DNA from: Andrena cerasifolii
Lineage: Eukaryota > Arthropoda > Insecta > Hymenoptera > Andrenidae
Direction of reading: 5' to 3'
Assembly: GCF_050908995.1 (NCBI RefSeq)
Contig: NC_135118.1
Span: 20,841,501-20,905,500, forward strand
DNA length: 64,000 bases
A program made the position numbers and the translations under genes. The notes beneath the pieces were generated by a model. That model was not told where the DNA came from. It was given only the letters and a program-made list of their open reading frames with translations, and did not search any database. Shown here piece by piece: positions 34,776 through 47,600 of the stretch. Every line of letters begins with the position of its first letter. The stretch's first letter is position 1.

Positions 34776-35685
34776 CGAGGTATAGCATAGACCTATCACC
34801 TTATGGTTGTTCGTGTCGCCACCCAAAACTGTTTTACCGACCCATAATTTGAGGTCTGAATGTAGTGGCTTCTGCTCATGAACAGCGCCCAACTGAACAA
34901 CTACTCTGAAATGTGTTGAAATCCTGAAAGGTGTGCGCGCACTTGTATACGTGTGACTTGTTTAGAGAGAGAGTTTGACATAGAGGGTAGGCTTTTGCTG
35001 CGTTATGCTTTGGTTCGGTTTGTCAACGACTTACGCGGATTTCTCTCCGAAAATCCATTTCGGGGATCAAGACACTATGGCGCACTTTTTTAAATTGTTA
35101 CTCTAATAAAATCATTTGTAAATCGCGGGTTTCGAATGACTTAATGTTAGACTTCTTGAATTCTAATTCCTACCACACGCAGCGTTACAATCTGTTTCGA
35201 AGCTCCACCGGTAACGTTGCATGCGACACAAAAATGATAAGGGAGTTCTAGGTTCCCCCAAACCGGTGACAGAAAAATATATTGGTTGATAGATCTATCC
35301 TATATCTCGTCTGTGTTGTAGCAGTTTATTCGAACCGATGCATGGTCGTGTAGTCAGTGGTCGTGCAGTAAAGAAGTCCACGTTATTGTCGTGACAGGCG
35401 AGGTATAGAATAGACCAAACATCTTATTACAGGAATAGGATAGATCTATCTCGCTATGTAAGTAATTTTGTGTCACACGCTCGGGGGGAGTCCCCTTACC
35501 ATTTCGCGTCACACCCTACGTTATCGATTGAGTATGAAATAAGATCACAACGCCACGAGTGGTAGGAATTAAAATTAAATCTTATGGGAAACATTTAAGC
35601 ACAGACAAAGTATACCTATACCTCGTCTGTGGTGACACAAAGTTCCATAAGGTGATAGGTCTATCCTACATATACTTCGTCGATG
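34776..35685. repeat. Cluster of inverted GAGGTATAG / GATAGGTCTATC motifs
   Basis: Four related blocks: forward at about 34776-34822 (CGAGGTATAGCATAGACC, ACCTATCACCTTATGG) and 35399-35455; reverse at about 35288-35315 and 35620-35685 (CCATAAGGTGATAGGTCTAT, CTATACCTCGTCTG). The outer two are clear inverted repeats of each other, including GTGGCGACAC / GTGGTGACAC. This suggests a foldback element with internal duplication. Ends and target duplication are not resolved. Confidence 0.5.
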
Positions 35686-38400
35686 CTAAAAACTCGCGAA
35701 CAGAATGACTGTCCCTCTCGTATTAGATTACTTATATTCAACAACTATAAAATCAACACACACCCTTATCAAATATACACGTTCCGGAAATTTCTAACAT
35801 CTCCTGAAATGTTGAAGACCAAAAATTCCCACCATTTCCCACCATTACAACATCTGTTACAATAGAATTCCCCTTTTATCATCGTTCAAAGTCGGTACTA
35901 CCAGCGATCGGCGATCCCTCCATCGATACTAAAGCACCACAGTGACCGCACCTGTTCTCTACATTACCGCACCAGGTACGCCCCTGATTTCTTTGATCGA
36001 GGCATTGGCGTCGCTGAGCGAAAGCCCACCAGGCGCAGGATCCAGGGTCACGATCGTCCTATGGGTTGCCACTCGGCAGGAATTTAGTCGGTGCCAGTCC
36101 CGAAACGCGTTCACGTCCGAACATCCTGCGGGACACGATATCGAAAATGGCAACAGACATGTACATTTGATAGGGCAGTCCATTTCGAAGGGGAAAGCGA
36201 CTCGGTTAGAGCAGGGCAGTGTGGGCATAATGTTCGGCTGACGAGGTACGCGGACATGAACGGATCAGCTTAGGGGGCCGGTCGTTGCCAGTTGATCCCT
36301 TTGAAATCCCGAATCGGAGGGCAACTGAAAGGAAGGTGGGGGGTGGTGGTGTGATATATTAGTTTCCGTTCGAGTAATTCTGTAAGCAGCCGCCAGCCTT
36401 AGGCGCGGAATAGGCGCGATGTGTGGGGAATTAGGCATTCTCGATGGCACGCCCGTAACGAATGGTCCCTCAGGATAAAGGTAAGCGATACACTTGTCGC
36501 CTGACACCACTTTTCTCACGGGCTGTCGAAATCAACAGCGAGGCACGCGACTCGATTCTCAAATTCTATGCCGGATGCTGAAGGTCTTGTGAGAATGAGG
36601 GGGTTGAATGAACGGATTGTTCGTGGCTCGAGGGTGAATTTATTAGAGAAGTCTGAGTGGTGGAATGGTGTGGAGAAACTATGATATTTTGGAGCTGCGT
36701 ACTGTTTGAAAGGAATTTGTGTACTTGTTATATTTATGCGGGGAGGGCAGTATGGATATTAATATTATATACCTTGACGCCTTTAAACTGGTTGTTGGCA
36801 ATGAATAAAAATGAAGAATAATTTTCATTGAAACGAGGAAAGGATGAAGCGTCTATTAAACTGTTGAAGTTTGGTTCGAAACTTTCAATCCTGATCAGAA
36901 TTTTCTATTTGTGGAAAACGTGCTTGAAGGATTATTGAGGTAGAAATGTTCGTTGAAAGTTTAGTGTATGATCTTAAAGTTTTATCAGTTTAATGAAATT
37001 TGTTTGGATTTCTCGCAGACCAGAGAAACTGGAAAGCCACCTGAATTTTTATAATATTATAGAAGAAAAGAAAACGTCCACCGTAAATCTGAGGAGAGAG
37101 AACCATACTTAAATATTAATCCTTGAAAAATGGCTAAACTACTAGTATTTCATGAAGGAAATGAGTGTGGCTGCTCAAACTTTCCAAGCTTAATATCACA
37201 CTGCAATATTTTACATGCGGGCTTTTTTGTGAAGGGGTTCGCATAAATAGTCTGACATTTCTTGCGAACAGTTTTCAATGCAAGATATTTTTCACACTCG
37301 ATACTCGTCTCTCCTGCGTGGAATATTTAAATTTATGTTTAAAAAATTCAAAGGATCGAACAACGAACGTGGATAGTAGAAATTTCACTGTTCATCGATT
37401 TTCACGAGATGGCCAGCGTTTGTCAACCGAATCGAGCCACCAAGTGCTACTTTAAGCCCCTTTCGACTTGCCCGCCTTGCTATTAAATTCCTCCCGGACA
37501 TTGACTCGGTGATTGCACGTTATCTCGTAAGAAGATGAGAACTAACTAAATTAATTCATCGATCTCGGCGGAGATCTCGCATACCTGAAACTAAAGCTTC
37601 AAACTCGATAGCCGACTTTATCTGGTTTGTTTTAATTAATAATTTCTCCCAAGTTGTGCCACGATCATCATATTAGGCCTGTCCGTTAGGCAGATAACGT
37701 AAACGGATGAAATTCTGTAATTAAATTTACAGTGAACATTGCGTAATTGAATAATGAAATAAAAAACTTTGGATGTTGTATAATTTGTCACACGGCCCTC
37801 CATCTTACTTTTTGTTATTGAAAGTTATTCATCATTGACAAATATTCCCGACTGAAATGTATTGCAATATCATTTTATTGCTAGAGTTCTGAATTTGATT
37901 TATTTTAGCGATTGCTAGTTTCAAATATATAAAATGTTATTTATGTATTTTGGTCGCCAAGGTGATTCGACTGAACTAAATTTATTTTTCAATGATCCAA
38001 TTTCTTCTGCCTGAATGCACGCGTCCACTTTCTCCTTAGAGTCGAATTAGTCGAAGTACAAAGAATTTTCTTAAAATGGAACATTAAGTCTCGCAACATT
38101 TTGGACATATTTAGGAAACCGTTGTTAATCCACACAGTTTTCACTAAAAAGGGTGTTCAAAATAGCGTACACATTGGGTGGTGTAAGATTGGGGAACGTA
38201 CGATTGATCTGTGCAAGCAAGAAGCAAGGTATAAAGCAGCAAGGGAAACAGATCGTATATGGTCAGACGCGCTGGGCAAAGCAGACAGAAACTATATTTC
38301 CTTCCCGTTTCATGAAAGGGCTGTATAAATTAATGGGAACTTTCAGAATGTACGCAAATTTAGCAAAGCTAGGAATTCCACTCAAGATTATTCAACACTG
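35686..38400. other. No supported gene; one two-strand open region near 36 kb
   Basis: At 35942-36241 frames of 89-99 codons are open on both strands (see findings). The rest is AT-rich from 36600 on with short frames only. No repeat recognised. Confidence 0.35.
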
Positions 38401-39384
38401 TAGGGGAGACCGGGGCTAGTGGACTAATTTTTAACATTTCTAATTTTTATAAATAGACCATTGGTATTTTCTTGACTTGTTGCACAGCAAAAGTTTAGAA
38501 ATTTCATTAGGTATACAGGCTTAATTTTTAAAATTGTTTTAATTGAGTCTAGGTCGTAGTTTTTATTATATTTAGAGTAGTCAGACAAATAATTCAACAA
38601 ACCACGGCTGTGGAGTTAGTTGACTTAACATTTACTTTTTAGTTTTAACCCTTTGGCTGCGAAAGGCGTCTATGTGCTGTCACAGTTCCATCAATATAGT
38701 ATTCAAAAGGCGTACATGTATATCCCAGGACCAACAAATTTTTAAAAAAAAATTTCACTCCTACGCTGTGTAATTTTTTTATTAAGTATCATGGTGTTAG
38801 ATACTGTAATTATTTTCTACTTGTTTGTTATGGTGTATTTAAAAGGCCTGAGAGTTTGAAGGGAGGATAGGGTATAAAACTGGTAGGGGTGAGTTTGGAG
38901 GGATCTGTGGTGGGGGAAGTAGATTTGAGCAGCTAAACTCTTTGTCTCGATTGCATCTTGAGGATAAAAAGTGCATTTTTTAGTGGTATTCCTATGCTTA
39001 GTCAAGTAACCCCGTCCGACACTATCAACATGTTAAGGGTCGTACGTACAAAACCTCCACGCACCGGATAAAATAAAACACCCTAAATTACAGTCAATGT
39101 ATCACGTTTCCACAAAATATTCACGAAAAATCATCAAGCAATACTTAGTGGACAAAAATTCATAAATAGCCGAAAGAAAAATATTTACTTCCCGCTGATC
39201 TTTTTAGATTTTTTATTCTCACTGATAGAACACGCAAGCTTTTGTCACGGTGACACATTAAATGGCAAGCTGGTCATTCATATGCTTCAATATCGCGAAT
39301 CGCAGCGTAATTTATAACATAATACAGCAATTAAAGGGAATTAGTCAACTAACCTCGTTAGTCAACTAGCCCCGGTCTCCCCTA
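38401..39384. mobile_element. pogo-like or related TIR element, with nested insertion
   Basis: TA at 38401-38402 is followed by GGGGAGACCGGGGCTAGT; the right end is the exact inverse CTAGCCCCGGTCTCCCC followed by TA at 39383-39384. The terminal repeats continue with GG/TGACTAA. A second similar right end (TAGTCAAGTAACCCCGTCC) at about 38999-39018 and a TTAACCCTTTGGCTGCG end at 38645 show that other elements or a duplicate end are nested inside. No transposase is readable. Confidence 0.78.
38645..38740. repeat. TTAA-type element end, nested
   Basis: TTAACCCTTTGGCTGCGAAA begins at 38645 and resembles the left end at 4953 (TTAACCCTTCGTGG). The other end was not found. It lies inside the TIR element 38401-39384. 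Confidence 0.35.
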
Positions 39385-42300
39385 TCCTCCCACGCGTATG
39401 TTATCTTAAAATGTTTAAACCGCGTAAAAGTTTGATAGCAATTCCTACTAAAAAATTACGAATGCTATACCTCTGTTCACCACTTTACGTGACGCAGAAT
39501 GTATGTTCTACATATTATTAAAAATTCATTTATATTAAGCGAAGTTTAAGAAAGAAAATTGTATCCAAAAATTTCAACAGACTTGAGGAAATACTCTCTA
39601 TGTATTTATTAACCATTCTCACTGTGCCACAGTATGAATTATTCTAATTCATCGATAAAATTCCTGTCGTGATCAAAATTCCCTTCCCCCCTATTTTAGA
39701 CAGTTGAGAAATCGTTGTTTCCCCGTCAGTTTTCTGACATGCAATGTCTCGTTTAGTGGAGGCACACAATCTCCAGATACTCTATTTACTACGTTGCTTT
39801 TACAGAACTTGAACGTTGGAGAAATGTTTCTTAGCGATTCCCTGCTTGTGACGGTGCCCTCCGGATTCATTTCCCCGGGACGTATGCCGGGAAGTTTCTT
39901 GCTAGAATTCTTTTAAAATTCAAGACAAGCCAGAGATGAAATCCGAATATAGCACAAATAGCTGCGTTACGAGACGCAACTGGGTATGGCTCCGGAATTT
40001 ATGTATCCATGTCTAACGTAATTTGCGTAAAGCGCGAATAAAGGATAAAATTTATGATAGGAAGATTGCTATCCTACTTTCGCTCGGTATTATACAAGAG
40101 CCCTAGGGCAAGGTCTTTAAACGTGTCATTCTTACATTTTCTCACATTGCTCATGTTTACCATTGGACTCTGAATCTTTAGCGATAAAGAATTTACTTCG
40201 TGAAGGCAAATACACATCCAGAAAAGTTTCAGCAGATTTGCTGTTTTTAACAGAATTCTAGTATTTGGTATAGGTAATGAGCTTCGCACTTCATTTATAA
40301 GCACGTACAAGTACAATAATATCTTGTGTCCTATTTGGTAGGAATTTAATATATTAGAACTGTATTCTTGTAATTAATATTTTTCGACTGCTTAATTGTT
40401 TCCAGATTTAGTGCAAATACAATTGTCCTTAGACTTGCACAGGGTTGTGTAGTGCAGAAGAATATTGATAAATTTCAGTTTCGAAATAGAATTACGAGTC
40501 TATGAAATGTAATTATAATAATGGTCGATCACGATGTACACTAAATTCTCACTTGCTTGTTATTAATAATTTAATAACAATATCCACGTTGGGTTTTTAG
40601 TGAAGTTTGAAAATCCTGGAAAATTTGATTTCCTCGAGAAAATCCTTCTTCGATGAAAGTTGAAATAGAATTTTATTTAGTGAAACCCGTTTAAGGGTAG
40701 CTTGAGAAGAAATTCGCGCATCTGGCAGAGCTGTATTAGATATAGCGCAGCTTTCATCTACGTACTTCTGTAACGTGATGAGTGCCCGATATGTAACATA
40801 TACGGGACACGTTATTAGCTATTCAGAAAAATGAGCAGGCATTGCTGGATATCGGGTTCCGAGGACAGTAAATGTGAAAAGCTATTCTTGCTTTCTACCA
40901 TTCGCTAGATTACCGGATAATATCTGTCCTCCTTTTCGGAAGCGCATATAAAAGCTACATTTCTCAATAAAACTTGATGCCGAGTCCGTGTACTATGACT
41001 TGTGCTCGAATGCAAAACTCTGTTAGATGAAAATCGATCTCCATTCTCTAAAGAATCCTCTAATTCATTTTTAAGAGACATGTCTGATGGAAATGGCTGC
41101 TCTGCCACAGTTCTTCACATTCTTTTATAAAATTTCATTTGGGGATGGTATAATACGTGTGCTTCTTGAAGGAATCTAAATTGGATCTAAAGAAGTTAAT
41201 ACTTTACTAGAAAAAAAAATCTCTATTCAGCCTTTTTCCTCTACCATTCAGACAGTACTGGAAATATTTGTTGCATCACTCTCAAATTCACGTAGTACCT
41301 ACGCACAATTTTCAGAGCAATATGATTCTTTGGCCAAGACAGTGAGCTACACATTTTTGCAATAATATTTTTCTAGTATAATAATAAGAGAGGTATCTGT
41401 AAGTGATAACGTGTTTACTCGAGCAAGGCAATAAATACTTCCAGCACTGTATATGCAACCCCTTAATTATTATTTATTATTCTTGATCTGTACGCATGTA
41501 TTCAGATCAAGTTAATTAGTTATAGCTTCAGTATAGCCCCATGCAGCACCCAGTATAAATGCTTAAATATTTTCTGAACGAACAGTGACTTGCCTTTCAC
41601 CAATCCCTCGCAATACACACCCGTAAACCACTCTTCGCTGCTTAAACCCTTGTAATTCGCATTAAGTTCACAGAAATTCGAAGCCGCTGCGAAGCTACGT
41701 TTTCAATTGGTTCGATTACACTTGCAGGGCAAGTAATAATGTCTGACAAGTGCACAGTAGCTGGCAAAGAAAGAAACCTTGCACCCACCTCGACGAAAGA
41801 GCTTTCAAGCTTCGCGTAAAATGAAAATTTAATTCGTTCCTCATTTTCTTCGAAAAAAATGTGAGAAATAATCGTAGAAAATAGGAATATCTGTTACCGT
41901 GTGGAACGAAGCTGTTTGACATGCAACAAGTTGAGCCTTGGACTTCTTCCAAAACAAAGGCTTCCTAAAGCACGGTGTGCGATGACGACATATTCGATGG
42001 AATTTAACTTTTTCTGCCTATCAACTTGGCGAGCGCTGATGCGAAGTGTACATCTGAAAAGCAAACGTGTCAGCGTGCACAGGCAAAAGCCGGGAGCGCG
42101 GCTTCAAAAGGATATTCAGGGGGTATCTTGAACACACGCGAGTTAAAATTCCCTTTTTGCACCAGAGAAGGAAAATTATTTCACGCCGCCACGTGGAAAA
42201 GCTCGGCTGAGAGTTTGGCTTCTGTCCCTATCTTATCACCGTCAGACAGATTTTTTAATCTGCAGAACCCTATAAAGCACTAAACAGTCGCGTGTTCACC

Positions 42301-42638
42301 GCTGTAAATCGTTATTGTTTTTGATTAAAACTAAGGATTGATCAAAGATGGAAACTGTCTGGAAAGTGAGGACCACTGACTCTAAATATTGATTTATGTA
42401 AATATGCTGATTAATGTTTCTTAATATTTAGCATAATATTTTCTTAATCACTATATTGTTGTATCTGTTTGAATTCTCATTACTACAAACAAATTATTAG
42501 CGATCTTCAACAATAGCCAAATTTATGGTTCCCTCATCTAAAATTCTAATAAGAGATAATACTGTAACTCCCAAGACAATATAAAAACATGATAAATTAC
42601 CTAATGTGAAACAAAAAACAGATAAGAGGAAGATGCAT
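39385..42638. other. Gene-free, AT-rich stretch
   Basis: Scattered open frames under 90 codons on both strands, none with a recognised domain. No repeat with identifiable ends. Confidence 0.35.
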
Positions 42639-43013
42639 AAGGTGAATGTCCCAATTTCTGCTGATTTAAGAGGCAACTCGTCATAAAGGTGTGCAAAATT
42701 TGTTTGCGATGAAAATTTGCAGAGTAATTGATTAATTCTTTAATAATAAATCAACCAATTGAAAAACTATTTAAGAAAAATATATTTCAAGATGTTTAAC
42801 TATTAGTAATTTGTAATTAAATATATAAAGCTCTAAATCATGAAAAATAGCGATGTATGTATTGCCTCAAGCCCGTGCAACACTCGCGTAAATGTTTAAA
42901 TAATTTAGAATTATTTTGTTGCAACTATAGTGAAAACGTGACGCATATAATAATAAGAAAAATACTAAATCAGCAGAAACGGGGACATGAGCAGAAATTT
43001 GGACATTCACCTT
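42639..43013. mobile_element. MITE family M, copy 1 (375 bp)
   Basis: Ends AAGGTGAATGTCC and GGACATTCACCTT, with TA just inside or at the left border. Interior blocks AGATGTTTAACTATT, CACTCGCGTAAATG and AATTATTTTGTTGCAA are shared with copy 2 at 44327-44673 in the same orientation. Subterminal CAATTTCTGCT / AGCAGAAA repeats occur. Non-coding; a 205-codon open frame starts inside its right end by chance. Confidence 0.85.
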
Positions 43014-44326
43014 GTTCAAATAATTAATCATAACTTCGAACAAGTTTCGAAGCCAGTTACTATTTCACATCTTTCTTACATTTCATTAAACCATTCACGC
43101 GCCTGTATTTATGCAACCTTATTACCTTATTTTTACTCGCACAGCACGCTGCCATTATTTGACAGAAAAGACCCTGAAACACCCTGTACAACCCAAACAC
43201 TACAATCACAATCCATCCAAAGTGTCCCCAGCAAAAAGGCCCCAACTTTCAAAGAGCATTCAGACGAGACAGAGGCATCATCCCCTGCCACCCTCAATTT
43301 ACAGAAAGAATTCATTCCGCCGAAATATATTCCAAACATCCACACTCCACGAAGCACTCGAAAAAGCCAAAAGCGTATCATCCCTCGTCGAGCAAGCCCG
43401 AGTGCGCAGGACGTTTTCGTCGAAAAAAAACAAAAAACGAGAGCCCTCCTACGTCGAACAATAGGCGTCCACTGCTCATTAACGTTTTTCCTTGGATCTG
43501 TTTACGTCCACCGCGGAAAAGCTTCCTCTGTCCGTTTTTTACCTGCGGGGTCGTTGGCTCGAGCCCCGGGACGGTCGGGAAAAAGAGCGGTATCGGCTCG
43601 TTAAAGGGAACCAAAGCGGCACAATCATCGAGTCCTTCCATGGCGACCCTGCGCTGCGGATAGGCTACAAATTTTCGCGGGCGGGGGGTGGCGCGGTCCG
43701 GCCGCGAAACCCCATGGAGAATAGGGCGCAAAAGCGAGGCGCGCGATCGGCTTGCCCCGTCGCTATCGGGAATTTCACAATTTCCGGGCGAATCCAATAA
43801 TTTCCTCGTTCGAGACGTGTTCATTCGCACGAGGAGGGGGGCCGGTTACGGCGGCGGACTTGACGAACCTAACGATGATGAAACGGATTTAAATTGTACG
43901 GCGCGCAGCTGCGCGCACAAACGTTCGTAGGATCGATTGAGAAAAATTTGTGGACGCGGATTAATGGGGGCTCGGCGCGGATACGGGGTGCACTTTCAAA
44001 GGCTTGCGCCTGGGAGGTCAATAGCGGAGGGATGAATGAACGTACTGGGTGATAAGGGCGAATGAAGGGAGTTGGCCGTTGCGGGACTGATAAGGGAATA
44101 ACCTGAACTAATAATCGTGGATTCTGAGGAAGCTTGTGTAGAAAACGGGCCTCGTAAAAATATTTTATATGTAATTTCTTTTATTAACCAAGGTTCACAT
44201 TGAAAGGGTGGAAACATTTTTTAACGTCGAGGCTGATAAACTTATTTGCTCGAATAAATTGGAATTTAAATTTATCCGTAGTTTGTATTCGAGGGTGCAG
44301 CTTTCACACAGAAACATAGAAGTATT
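43014..44326. other. Unique sequence between two MITE copies, CpG-rich at 43380-43990
   Basis: Contains a long plus-strand frame (to 43604) and overlapping minus-strand frames (150 codons at 43378-43830) without known domains. The CpG-dense core could be a regulatory region or exon-rich DNA, but no splice structure is convincing. Confidence 0.35.
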
Positions 44327-44673
44327 AAGGTGAATGTCCCAATTTCTGCTGATTTAAGAGGTAACTCGTCATAAAGAAGGTGTACAAAATTTGCTTGCGA
44401 TCAAAATTTGCGGAGTATTTGATTAATTTTTTAATAAAAAATCAATCAATTCGAAAACTATTTAAGATGGATATTTCAAGATGTTTAACTATTGGTAATT
44501 TGTAATTAAATATATAATGCTCTAAATGTCCGTATTTCAACACTCGCGTAAATGTTTAAATAATTTAGAATTATTTTGTTGCAATTATAGTACAAACGTG
44601 ACGCGTATAACAATAAGAGAAATGCGAAATGAGCAGAAATGGGGACATGAGCAGAAATTGGGGTATTCACCTT
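44327..44673. mobile_element. MITE family M, copy 2 (347 bp)
   Basis: Same family and orientation as 42639-43013: starts AAGGTGAATGTCCCAATTTC and ends GGGTATTCACCTT, flanked by TA-containing sequence (ATTAAGG, CCTTATG). It lacks about 28 bp present in copy 1 after GCTCTAAAT. Both copies contain GGGGACATGAGCAGAAAT near the right end. Confidence 0.86.
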
Positions 44674-47600
44674 ATGCTAAATAAATAATTGGAGTTTTTC
44701 TAAAGATTCTTCCGTTTACATTTACTACATACTAATCTAGAATGGTAAATATTCTATCCGAGGGTAATTTTGGATTCTAAGTAGTTTCCTAGTGGAAAAT
44801 TTATGACAAGGAAAGGGTTTCATTTGTTTACATACATGAGCATTTTAGTAATCGTATGAGAGACGCGAAAGAAAATGTGATTGCGCAGTGCTATTTTAAT
44901 TAATGTGCGAAAGATGTCTTGGATGAAGATGTGCGTTAACAGATTAGATTTAATGTGATATTATATTTGCTCTAGTATATTTGTAACTGCAATTAGGGAA
45001 CTCTAAAATAATTATTAATATTCATTTAATTTAAAGGCCTTCTTAATTTTTCCTAATTTCAAGGGAAATATTATACAATAATTCTCTATTCCAAACTGTG
45101 GTGCTTTTCTATTCGTTCGAATGACAAAGTTTCTACTCTTTTGAATTCAAAAAGTGACGCCAAAGTTGAAAAGTTCGTCGAATAAAGTTAACCCGGGTCA
45201 CCTTTACGCATGGCGAATAATTATATATAAATTTTATTCGTTACTCGAAATTTTATTTGAATAACAATTTTGCCCATCTCTGCCTAAAACAGCCAGAAAT
45301 TCTGTCCTCGTGCTGCGTTTGTCCGTCTCCGTGAAATGCTCGAGAATAAAATACAGGTGGTTAGCTTTTGCAGAACACTCGACAGTATTTCCAAACCAAT
45401 CTACCTAAAGTCTATTATATCATGATTTCATAAACGCTTTTACTTGAAACACAATTTCTCTTCTGACAACTACAATTCACTAATGCAGTTACGAGTGCTC
45501 CGCGGGAGTGCATTTTGCTGGAATGAAAGAATTCAGGTATACATAAACGCATCGTGGAAGTATTGTACTGCGCATTGCTCGTTGCATAGGACGTTACCAA
45601 TCGACTTCAATTTAGTTGGCTGCAGATCAAATAAATGCTTGTTTATTGACGTGTGATAACAAAATGTAGCAGCATAAATCAGCCAATACTATTTTATTGA
45701 CAAATGAAAGAAGAGACTTTTATATTTCTGACTCAAACAGTTCTTACACAAGACCATTACTATCGTGCATTCATAAAGTGTGAAATTATCCCGATCCAGT
45801 ATGCAAAAGTAGGTTTTTCTTCATAAACGTTAAAAAAGTAAACCTCCCATTCTCTCGTGCACGCCGTAGCATGAATCGAAACGTCCCCATCCAAATAAGA
45901 ACACTATTTCATGGCAAATTACAAGAACAAGGAAGATGACCACTACTCAAAACGTGGGTTGTTCGTTTTTAATTCAACAACACCGCGATCCGCGGGTCCA
46001 GTCCAAAAATAACCTCTGGAAAAACCGTGTCAACGATCGGCGCGATGAAGCACCAGAATTAACCGTAGTTTAGTGTTTGCCAAGCCCTCCACAATGTCTG
46101 GTGAACGAGAAATCGATAGCGAACGTGCAAAAAAAGGTTTCGAGCCTCGAGCCTTTATCGTCGGGCCTGACGAAGTGTGCACGTATACACCGTCGAGCGA
46201 TGATCGTAAAAGCAATAGTTAGCGTGGCTGAATTGATCTTCCTCCTTTTTCCTCCGCCTTCCCAATTGGCCCCGCAGAGAATCAACTTCCTATCGTTTGC
46301 TTATCCATGCGTTGCTCTACCCGCGCATTCTGAAAATTCAATATTCTCCGCGTGTCGACCAAAAGAAGAAAAAAAAAACGAATTTCGTACGTGCGTGAAA
46401 TTCGATTGACGTCTCGCGACTGCCTCCCGGATTCGAGCCGAATTCATCCCGTGTAATCGTGAATATTGCGTGCCACTGGACGATTTCGATGGGGCACGTA
46501 CTCTTCGTGTGGAATTTGTCTGCTTCTTGCCATTGTGATCACTAAATTTGTAGGTTCGTTAAATTTGATGATCATTAAGACTGTTGATTGAGAGAGAACA
46601 ATCTTTGATGGATGCTTGCGTAGGAGTAAGGTAGGGAATGTTGAGCAGTGTATGTGTACGTTTCAAAAATAGGGGTTTATCTTTAACTCTGCCCTGCAGG
46701 GTGAAACTACCCTCGAAGCTTTAGGTCGCGAAGGGTGGTTTCTATTCCTTGCGATGACGTTGTTGAGCGAAAGATATTGGCTCTATTAATTCTAATAAAT
46801 ATTCTTAAGGAAAACGTCTCCATTCTTTCTTATATTGGCAAGTAAACACTGGGATTTTGAGACTGCAAAGTAACTTTTAGATACGAACTTACTGTAGTTA
46901 ATTTAATATCTAAATATGCGGATAGCCTAAAAGTTGCTTTATTTAACGCTGGCTTGCAACTCGAGATGTGTCACAGAGACTCAAACAAATAATATAACGA
47001 AAAAATACAAGGCAAAAAATATTATTATTAAAACTTCTCCACGCGAAACGGCAATTCCATATGCGTCAACCTAATAATCACTCAGTTCAGTAGATGTAAT
47101 TTAAAAAGTAGGCAAATTTGATTATGTCAATGAACGTTCAGTTACAGCATTAAAAAGAATATACCAACTTAGCCTGATTCTTTAATTTGTCAATTCAAGT
47201 ACTTCAATTAAAACGTTATAACTTGCGAGATGAATGTCACAGACCACTGAGAATAAATTATTTTCTGCAACGCATCTATCAATCACCACAGAATTCATCT
47301 GCACCGGTTCGTTAATTAGAAGAAACTCCGAATAATATCATTATCTTTATGCCCTCTTACAGAAATCAGACGCGAAGAGACCAGAAACATGGAGATGGTA
47401 ACATATATTACCCGGCCTCTTTAACGACATTTATCATGTGTGGCCGAACGTGACGAGACTGCCATCGAAGCTTGTGCTCAGACGAAATACGTGCCGTGCG
47501 TGGGATATTCCTTCACAGACGTACGAATCCCGCGAAATCTTGTTCCTCCTGTATACATTTTCGTAAGACAAGCACGGCGATGCCTAAGTAAATTTGATTC

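Noticed and set aside
42987..43604. 205-codon plus-strand open frame
   Set aside because: Starts inside the right end of a MITE, has no recognised domain, and overlaps equally long frames on the other strand. Most likely chance.
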